Assembly (NCBI RefSeq): GCF_016587355.1
Contig: NZ_BNJF01000004.1
Span: forward strand, 930,001 to 994,000
Source of the DNA: Ktedonospora formicarum
GTDB taxonomy: Bacteria > Chloroflexota > Ktedonobacteria > Ktedonobacterales > Ktedonobacteraceae
Reading direction: 5' to 3'
DNA length: 64,000 bases
Positions 58,969-64,000 of this stretch are shown here, piece after piece (position 1 is the stretch's first letter; every line of letters begins with the position of its first letter). A program made the position numbers and the translations under genes. The notes under the pieces were generated by a model. That model was not told the origin of the DNA, did not search any database, and saw nothing but the letters and a program-made list of their open reading frames with translations.

Positions 58969-59054
58969 AACATGCTTTCTCCTTATGCATAAAATTCTGC
59001 ATGCAAATGACACTTTGTGGTATGGTGCCAAAGACGAACTACTAAACTCCCGAA

Positions 59055-59657
59055 CTAGCAATCGATATATATCGATGAAAGACTGTCGTTAGCAAGTACT
59101 CCATTGATACCAGTAAAATCTTTTGCTGATTTACTGATGTTATCTTTGAAGTATTGTTTTTGGCCATTGCCATTTGAATCTTTAGCAAAATATCCAGGGT
59201 AATCAGGGTTTCCTGATTGGGGTAGGCCAGTTAAAGCGCACCCATGTAAAGAAAAACCACTAGCTTGATCATTCCAAGAAGTGCAATGGCATAGTGGAAC
59301 GTTGTACCAAGCTGGCGCATAGTCGGTCAGGTTAGCAAAACCGTTGCCAACAAAGCAAAGATAATCTCCAGTAAAACTTGTATCCCACCAAATCGTGACC
59401 TCTGCACTGTCACAGTTACCCAAACCTATATTAGGTTGAACTTCTTGTTTGCTATTATCAAAACAAGTTATTGTTGGTGCGTCTTTTCCATGTAGGTGAA
59501 CTAGTCGATGCCCACAAGGGTCCGAAGGTCTTAAAGCAGCATTTAGGGGTTTAGCTGTGGAATGAGCGCTAGCGGGGGGCGTGTTGAACGCTATTCCTAA
59601 AAATAGCGTTGAAAACATAAAAAATACTAAACAAATCTTTAGCTTCCATTGACGCAT
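59055..59657 (-). CDS. Secreted cysteine-rich protein (beta-gamma-crystallin-like), copy 2
   Basis: A 200-residue protein with a signal peptide (ICLVFFMFSTLFLGIAFNTP, cleavage near ASA at about residue 31). It shares with copy 1 the order RLVHLHGKDAPTITCFDNS, GNCDSAEVTIWWD, LCFVGNGFANLTD, SWNDQASGFSLHGCALTG, YPGYFAKDSNGNGQKQYFK and a C-terminal IDC. Cysteines are mostly at matching places, so the two form the same disulfide-linked fold. Role unknown; extracellular binding or inhibitor function is the best guess. AAGGGATGC precedes the ATG. Together with copy 1 and the protein between them it forms a small secreted-protein cluster. Confidence 0.7.
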   Translation of the reverse strand: MRQWKLKICLVFFMFSTLFLGIAFNTPPASAHSTAKPLNAALRPSDPCGHRLVHLHGKDAPTITCFDNSKQEVQPNIGLGNCDSAEVTIWWDTSFTGDYLCFVGNGFANLTDYAPAWYNVPLCHCTSWNDQASGFSLHGCALTGLPQSGNPDYPGYFAKDSNGNGQKQYFKDNISKSAKDFTGINGVLANDSLSSIYIDC

Positions 59658-59938
59658 CTAAAAGCATCCCTTCTTTTAATGCAAAAACTCTTAAAGCTAA
59701 ACAGTAGCCTATAAATATATAACATATTAGGAAACAGTAATACAAGCGTTTTATATCACTAATATCTTGAAACTTTTATATTGGCAAGTTCCGCTAAGGC
59801 AGCAGATATAAATAAAATCCTGCTAGGGGATTGAGCTTTACATGAATATTAGATATACTTATGAGTGAAATACAGTAGGATTAAACCATATAAAAGTGGA
59901 GTTAGCCGTTATATTAAAGAATAGGGAAGAAAACGCAA

Positions 59939-60181
59939 TTGAAAAATATTCTATCAATTCTTTTCATTGTATTTGGGTTATTTGGGCTTTTAGTTACTTC
60001 CACTTCTTTACCAGGCGCGTTTTTGATCATAATTATTTCGATAGGTTGTATATTGACTGGGATTGTTCTAATTGTTGCCAATGTTTTATATAAAGTCCCA
60101 TCTAAAGACAAAATAGTAGCTGAGAAGATTTTGGGAAAAGCGGAGCAGGAAAAGCAGACTCAAGCAAGAAAAAAAACATAA
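59939..60181 (+). CDS. Small two-helix membrane protein
   Basis: An 80-residue protein starting with TTG (AGGGAAG upstream). Two hydrophobic helices (LSILFIVFGLFGLLVTS and AFLIIIISIGCILTGIVLI) are followed by a charged tail rich in K, E and Q (AEKILGKAEQEKQTQARKK). No family recognised. The composition is typical of a real small membrane protein, but the unusual start and short length leave doubt. Confidence 0.5.
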   Translation: MKNILSILFIVFGLFGLLVTSTSLPGAFLIIIISIGCILTGIVLIVANVLYKVPSKDKIVAEKILGKAEQEKQTQARKKT

Positions 60182-61164
60182 TAAAGTATATCTATCGAGG
60201 CTAGCGTAGAGAATCAAAACAGGTCCAACGCGTAACCAAAGCATTGGCGAAGGATAGGCCAATGTTATCTGAGGCAATCTCGAGCAGCAGTTTGCAGTCG
60301 AGCAACTGGAGAGAGCCAAGCAACACATTTTTGAGTTCCTGTCGTTTGAGCAGATTTCCAGACCTTCTTAAAAATTAAGTTCGAGCGTATAGGAGGCAGG
60401 AAAATATTCCAGATGAATGCGCTTGCCTGCACCATAAGTCAAAAAGCCCTTGATGACGAAGAAGACAACTGCAATGGGTTGGATGATAGACGATACCAAA
60501 GTAATATTTGATCAACCAGGCTACTCACTCGGCAGTCCAAACATTGCCAAGGGGCTCGAAGGTTTTGCTCCTTGGTCGAGAAAACTAGGTAATTGAGCTC
60601 GTTCGCTCCTAGATCAATTTGGGGTAAGGATCAGGGTGGGGGCACAGTTCACAATACATCGATTCCTTGAGCTAGTAGTTTGCAGATTCATTGGATCACG
60701 GTTCCTCGCGAGATGCCGAGATTCCTTTGTCTCCAATTAGCGCATGTACAATTGATAGGCCAACAATATTCGTCCTTTGCGGTAGTTGGAAGAGGTGTTC
60801 AGACCATTTGAGATATGGGTTAACTAATATCTTGTAGAGGTTCGCGTAAGAATCGCCAATCCGTCGTTGGAGGGACATCATATAAATCTATGTTCTCGTA
60901 TAAATTGAGACAAAATCATCTCCAGAGATCTTTGTATTTAATGGATTGTTTGGGCAAATGAGCACTTAGGTCACAATATAATTACTGAATTCACACAAAT
61001 TTAAGGGCCTACACAAATGGATTTGGATCTACGTCCTTGCGATTGAAGGATGAGGTATTACCTCATCTCAATCGCTTCAATCGCAATCAGGATACGAAAC
61101 CGCAGATTTCATAGGTTACGAATGATGTGTTCTGCTTGCTTATCTCCACAAGAAAACTCATTTT
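60182..61164. other. Region of decayed mobile-element sequence
   Basis: Nearly 1 kb without an intact gene. It contains an IS630-type transposase remnant (60390-60780, minus strand, listed separately). The rest showed nothing recognisable. Confidence 0.5.
60390..60780 (-). pseudogene. IS630-type transposase remnant
   Basis: The minus strand, read across two frameshifts and several stops, gives QRNLGISRGTVIQ (HTH), QLPSFLDQGAK, then NVWTAE, stop, VAWLIKYYFGIVYHPTHC and LLRHQG. These are the ordered segments of the N-terminal HTH region of IS630/winged-helix transposases, where L-W-T ... F-G-V-x-Y-H is typical. The DDE part is missing. A dead fragment. Confidence 0.55.
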
Positions 61165-61527
61165 TCACCTGGGAGGAGGGATAACTAGTGTTTTTCTACA
61201 TAAACTAATAACAAGATTAACAATTATACTGATGCTCATCATAATCACCCAAATGAGAATAAATATAGCCCATCCTCCTGCGCCAGAGCTAGTCTGTCCG
61301 GGATATAAAACGTAGTCTATAGTCATCAATGTCAAACACAACACAGGAATAAGTATTGATATGATGCGTAACTTGATTAGCCTAGTGTTTCTTTTTTTTT
61401 GTGGTATAGGATATATTTTGTCACCTGGCTTGATGGGATAATTCATCATATCTTTAAATGGCGTAGAAGTTTGTAAGATACTTTGTTCATCTTGTGAACC
61501 CTCAAAGCCCATAGACTGTTCCTTCAT
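61165..61527 (-). CDS. Two-helix membrane protein of unknown function
   Basis: A 120-residue protein. A polar N-terminal half (about 1-50, NYPIKPGDKIYPIPQKKR) is followed by two hydrophobic helices (LRIISILIPVLCLTLMTID and GWAIFILIWVIMMSISIIV) with a glycine turn, SSGAGG, between them, and a short basic end. AAAGGATG precedes the ATG at 61527. No family recognised. Probably a real small membrane protein. Confidence 0.55.
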   Translation of the reverse strand: MKEQSMGFEGSQDEQSILQTSTPFKDMMNYPIKPGDKIYPIPQKKRNTRLIKLRIISILIPVLCLTLMTIDYVLYPGQTSSGAGGWAIFILIWVIMMSISIIVNLVISLCRKTLVIPPPR

Positions 61528-62058
61528 AATGAATCATCCTTTCTGCTAAAACAAATATATATGAAGCTAGTGTACAACACCTTATACGTTTATGGTAGAT
61601 TAAATTTTAGTCTTTTAGAATGTGCTTTGAGATGGTAAAGTTGAGAAGCCTTCTATAGCGTATGGAAGCAACTATACTCGTTTGGACAGTATAAGAATTA
61701 TGACGAAGATATTACAGAGATGTGGGTCAGCATAAATGAAGCCCTCTTCAAAGAATCGGTGGAAGAAAGCTTTCATAGCGCGGTTTGCCATCCCCATGTG
61801 TGAGTAGCCCCAAGGGTATTGACAGCATCATAGCTGTTGATCTTGATACTGGCGATCTATTCGAGAATCAGCACTGGAAAGTATGCATTGCTTTGACATT
61901 TCTCTCCCACATGCTCGTAAGAGAATCTGGCATGAAGGATATTTAATTTGCATGCATTTATATAATATAAAGGGATCTCAAACACCACAAACATTTCAGC
62001 GCAGGTGCTGCGCTGGACCAGGAAAGTGAATAGACACTACGATAGAGGAGGTCCACAC
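61528..62058. other. Region with an AarF-kinase remnant
   Basis: Contains the AarF/UbiB remnant at 61685-61885 and, at its right end, the left copy of the 23-base inverted repeat that flanks the broken NYN gene (62008-62030). No intact gene. Confidence 0.5.
61685..61885 (-). pseudogene. Remnant of an ABC1/AarF (UbiB-like) kinase
   Basis: The minus strand gives NAYFPVLILE, stop, IASIKINSYDAVNTLGA, then after a frameshift MANRAMKAFFHRFFEEGFIY and ADPHLCNIFV. These match the order VLTMEYIEGIKIND ... QIFEEGFFHADPHPGNIFV of AarF/UbiB proteins, which regulate quinone synthesis. Only about 65 codons remain, with a stop and a shift. A dead fragment. Confidence 0.6.
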
Positions 62059-62467
62059 ATGAGTCAAACCATTTTGTTAATCGATGGAGAAAACACCGCA
62101 TCTCGCTTGACACATCACATTGTGCCGAAAGCTTTGCAATTTGGTGACATGCTCTACAAAGGGGTGTTTGGATGCACGCAGGCACTTGCCAGTTGGCAGA
62201 CAGCCAGTCTGGGGTATCATCTGGATACTCAGGAGATCCTCTCTCGGTGGCATTGCGCCACCGAGAGAGGATCTCCTGAGTATCCAGTCTGCGGCCTGGG
62301 GCTTCTTCGAGCAGGGGATCAAATGCATCTGCTTGGCAACACAAGATGGTGGTTTCGTGCGATGCGTGTTAGCCCTACGTGCTTGTGGCTGCTCTGTCAT
62401 AGGGATTGGTCGATGTCCATCAACCAAGCTCAAAAAGGCTTGCTCACACTATGAAATAGTGCGCTAG
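62059..62467 (+). pseudogene. NYN-domain (LabA/DUF88-type) gene broken by a palindrome
   Basis: After a strong ribosome site (GAGGAGG), ATG 62059 opens MSQTILLIDGENTASRLTHH, the N-terminus of an NYN/PIN-like nuclease (the D in LIDGEN is catalytic). The frame passes into a 67-base palindrome (62221-62287), after which a different frame continues with FFEQGIKCICLATQDGGFV and ALRACGCSVIGIG to 62467, which resembles the C-terminal part of the same domain (D-x-D-F region). The middle third is missing and replaced by the palindrome, and the frame does not join up, so no full NYN protein can be made. Intact relatives bind or cut RNA. Confidence 0.6.
62221..62287. repeat. 31-bp perfect inverted repeat inside the NYN pseudogene
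   Basis: CTGGATACTCAGGAGATCCT and on to 62251 pairs without mismatch over 31 bases with 62257-62287; the loop is five bases (ATTGC). Such a long perfect palindrome is unusual and normally unstable in DNA. Confidence 0.95.
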
Positions 62468-62693
62468 CATCTTCGTCTTTACTTCACTTTCCTGGTCTGG
62501 CGCAGTCTCTGTATGAGCAGGGCGCTCTGGACAAAAGCAGAGATGCAAGAATCTGTCATAAGGAAATTATCCTTGAATGTGATGACCTCCTCATGGCAGA
62601 TTCTCGACTGCTCATATCCCTCCCCATTCACGTGTACTCCTGTACCACCACACTTAGCTTGCATCTGAAGAGCACACTATCACATCCACGCCA

Positions 62694-63248
62694 TCAACCC
62701 TCGCTTTTACTGAAAGCATCCAACCCACCTCTCAAGATCGTAATCGTTGGCACTTGCGCAAGAGAATTGCAGAGTGAGGAGTGTTCTTTCAGCATGTAAC
62801 CGGTTTCCAGAATGGAGGCAATCTCGATTCCACATCTCCGCAATTTGGGCCGCACCCGCGATAACAGGTTACGAACTGGCCTCATCTCAGCATCCCATGT
62901 CCCCGCTTCAGTAGCCTCCTGGAGACGTTCATGTGCCTGAGCAGTGGTCGATTCCGTCACCCGACCCCAATTGAGGCTCGCCAACAGCGTAGCATATGAA
63001 CAGTAATAGGGAAATGATTGCAAGATGGGTAACAACACACAAATTTCGGCAGTGGTAAACTGCTCTTCCTTCACCAAGACAGGGATATTTGTCCCGCCTT
63101 TTGCCTGGATAGCAAGCAGCAAGAGCGTCCCTAAGATGGGGTTGAAGATCAAGGTGGTAGCTGGAGGGAAAAGCCCTTCCAGCACAAATACCATCCCTTC
63201 GTGATCTTTCTCTGTGAAGTAGGCAGGAGGCGTCCTGGCACGCGCCAT
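62694..63248 (-). CDS. Winged-helix (OmpR C-terminal type) protein of unknown function
   Basis: A 184-residue protein. The C-terminal half (about 60-155) follows the Trans_reg_C winged-helix pattern: FTTAEICVLLPILQSFPYYC, LLASLNWG, then VRNLLSRVRPKLRRCGIEIA and ILETGYML, matching the DNA-binding wing of OmpR-type regulators (L-x-x-L-R-x-K-L ... G-Y-x-L). No receiver domain is present; the N-terminal part (TPPAYFTEKDHEGMVFVLEG) is not recognised. Its start abuts the stop codon of the KGG-repeat gene, so the two form an operon. Likely a DNA-binding protein, possibly linked to stress or development. Confidence 0.65.
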   Translation of the reverse strand: MARARTPPAYFTEKDHEGMVFVLEGLFPPATTLIFNPILGTLLLLAIQAKGGTNIPVLVKEEQFTTAEICVLLPILQSFPYYCSYATLLASLNWGRVTESTTAQAHERLQEATEAGTWDAEMRPVRNLLSRVRPKLRRCGIEIASILETGYMLKEHSSLCNSLAQVPTITILRGGLDAFSKSEG

Positions 63249-63560
63249 TTATTGGTCCTCTTTCCTTTTCCGATTCCGGGCAACACCGCCAAGTTGCCCA
63301 ATACGGCGATAAAAGTCTGGCCCCTGGCTCCGCTTGGTGGCATTCCCGCCCTTTCTGCCAAGCGCATGAAAATGTTCTGAACCATACTTTTGGACATTCG
63401 CACGCCCACCTTTTTGGGCAATAGAGCTGTAATACGCAGGGCCACGCGTGTTTTTCACCACCATTCCTCCCTTCTTGCCGATCCGTTGATAGTGATCTTC
63501 GCCATATGTCGCACGAACCTTTCGCACCCCATTGGAATAGCCTGAGACGTTCTTTCCCAT
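63249..63560 (-). CDS. KGG-repeat stress-induced protein
   Basis: A 103-residue, glycine- and lysine-rich protein with four copies of the stress-induced KGG motif: EDHYQRIGKKGG, PAYYSSIAQKGG, SEHFHALGRKGG and PDFYRRIGQLGG, spaced about 20 residues apart. Similar hydrophilic proteins (GsiB/con-10 type) accumulate in stress and sporulation and are thought to protect macromolecules during drying. AAGGGA precedes the ATG at 63560. It is followed without a gap by the winged-helix protein gene and preceded by a partial gene on the same strand. Confidence 0.85.
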   Translation of the reverse strand: MGKNVSGYSNGVRKVRATYGEDHYQRIGKKGGMVVKNTRGPAYYSSIAQKGGRANVQKYGSEHFHALGRKGGNATKRSQGPDFYRRIGQLGGVARNRKRKEDQ

Positions 63561-63619
63561 CGATTATTTCCCTTCCTGTATCTGCCGTATCGTCATCTCC
63601 ACTTGCCAAGCATCAAATA

Positions 63620-64000
63620 TCATCGCGCAAAATGGAGCATCACCACTTCAAGCAAGGTGAGACCGCCAATCCAACACAGTGCCGTTCGCCACTCATGAGC
63701 CGCAGAAAATGGAGGCAAGTCCTCGATACGAAGATGCCCAGCCGTCTCCTTTGGCTCAGCTGGCCCAAAGATGAAAGGAGGCAATCCTCCCATGGAAGGC
63801 TGTTGCCGAAGGTCAGATGGTGGCCCTGTGAGAGCTGTGCCGACGGAGATAGGCTTGCCTTCCAGTCGTTGTTGTGGCTCCGTTGGCGGGGTTGTGGCAA
63901 CCGGCGCGTGCTGTCGGTAGACAGAGAGTGACGTCGTGAGGACGGCAGGGTTTCTCCCAAGCGCCTCATAGAGTTCGGCTGGATGCTGATAGCGTTCCTG
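63620..64000 (-). CDS. C-terminal part of an unknown protein, start beyond window edge
   Basis: An open frame on the minus strand enters from the right edge and ends with TGA at 63620-63622 (126 residues visible). It starts QERYQHPAELYEALGRNPAV, has a proline/glutamine-rich linker (ATTPPTEPQQRLEG) and ends with a short hydrophobic segment, WIGGLTLLEVVMLHF. The composition is protein-like across the whole frame, unlike the frames overlapping it. The stop lies 59 bases before the KGG start, so the three genes here may be one operon. No family recognised; the linker suggests a multi-domain protein whose main domain lies outside the window. Confidence 0.5.
   Translation of the reverse strand, partial: QERYQHPAELYEALGRNPAVLTTSLSVYRQHAPVATTPPTEPQQRLEGKPISVGTALTGPPSDLRQQPSMGGLPPFIFGPAEPKETAGHLRIEDLPPFSAAHEWRTALCWIGGLTLLEVVMLHFAR

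Larger units (their letters stand above)
62008..62505. repeat. 23-bp inverted repeats flanking the broken NYN gene
   Basis: CTGCGCTGGACCAGGAAAGTGAA at 62008-62030 and TTCACTTTCCTGGTCTGGCGCAG at 62483-62505 are inverted copies with 21 of 23 matches. The segment between them contains the NYN-domain pseudogene and its central palindrome. No flanking target duplication was found, so whether it is a mobile unit is unclear. Confidence 0.55.

Noticed and set aside
60696..60881. 61-codon minus-strand frame
   Set aside because: Overlaps the IS630 remnant and shows no recognised domain; probably part of the debris.
1..64000. CRISPR arrays, tRNA and rRNA genes
   Set aside because: Both strands were scanned by eye for regularly spaced repeats and for conserved RNA signatures such as TTCGA loops in clover-leaf context; none was convincing. 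A covariance-model scan would be needed to exclude tRNAs fully.

Overview
The window looks like a stretch of genome or large plasmid from a Gram-positive-like, multicellular Chloroflexota bacterium, most likely a member of the Ktedonobacteria. This is an inference, not a search result. It rests on the mixture seen here: HTH-NACHT and HTH-NB-ARC ATPases, a passenger-carrying ISL3-type element, a firmicute/actinobacterial-style minimal type IV secretion set (PrgI-like, VirB4, CHAP hydrolase, Replic_Relax protein), KGG-repeat stress protein, secreted cysteine-rich proteins, and many decayed genes between live ones. No rRNA, tRNA or CRISPR array was recognised.

Layout. 1-7.7 kb: ordinary accessory/chromosomal genes (two phosphotransferase-fold kinases, one nucleotidyltransferase, an enterochelin-esterase-like hydrolase, the rRNA methyltransferase TlyA, a small P-loop kinase). 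7.93-10.99 kb: a complete ISL3-family element with 38-bp inverted ends and a 7-bp target duplication, carrying a SMI1/KNR4-GyrI fusion gene as passenger. 11.0-14.5 kb: an HTH protein coupled to a DnaB-type helicase. 14.6-16.0 kb: frameshifted genes. 16.7-28.0 kb: a replication/recombination module: coiled-coil protein, small unknowns, CHC2-TOPRIM primase, Rad52-like annealing protein, a 1,424-aa methylase-SNF2 helicase fusion, and a DpdA/queuine-transglycosylase-like protein. Most intergenic gaps in this module contain a strong hairpin.

28.3-39.3 kb: two restriction-modification loci that are visibly more A/T-rich than their surroundings: an XRE regulator with hsdM-hsdS-hsdR and a YgjP-type metallopeptidase, then, on the opposite strand, a single polypeptide joining nuclease, methylase and specificity domains plus an unknown partner. 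A decayed copy of a replication-module gene lies between them. 40.1-46.1 kb: membrane proteins, an HTH-NACHT protein with a huge glycine-rich membrane domain, and a divergent HTH-NB-ARC protein. 46.5-57.3 kb: a compact conjugation operon (TrbL/VirB6-like, CHAP hydrolase, pilin-like, PrgI-like, VirB4, VirD4/TraG-like, Replic_Relax, XRE). 57.3-64 kb: three secreted proteins, small membrane proteins, remnants of an IS630 transposase, an AarF kinase and an NYN-domain gene broken by a 31-bp perfect palindrome, then a winged-helix/KGG operon.

How it works together (inference): 11-57 kb reads as a conjugative plasmid or integrative element. The DnaB, primase and annealing proteins replicate it, the T4SS and Replic_Relax protein transfer it, and the methylase-helicase, the DpdA-like protein, two R-M loci and two STAND ATPases are candidates for protecting it or its host against other DNA. 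No integrase, attachment site or partition genes were recognised, so plasmid versus integrated element cannot be decided from this window.
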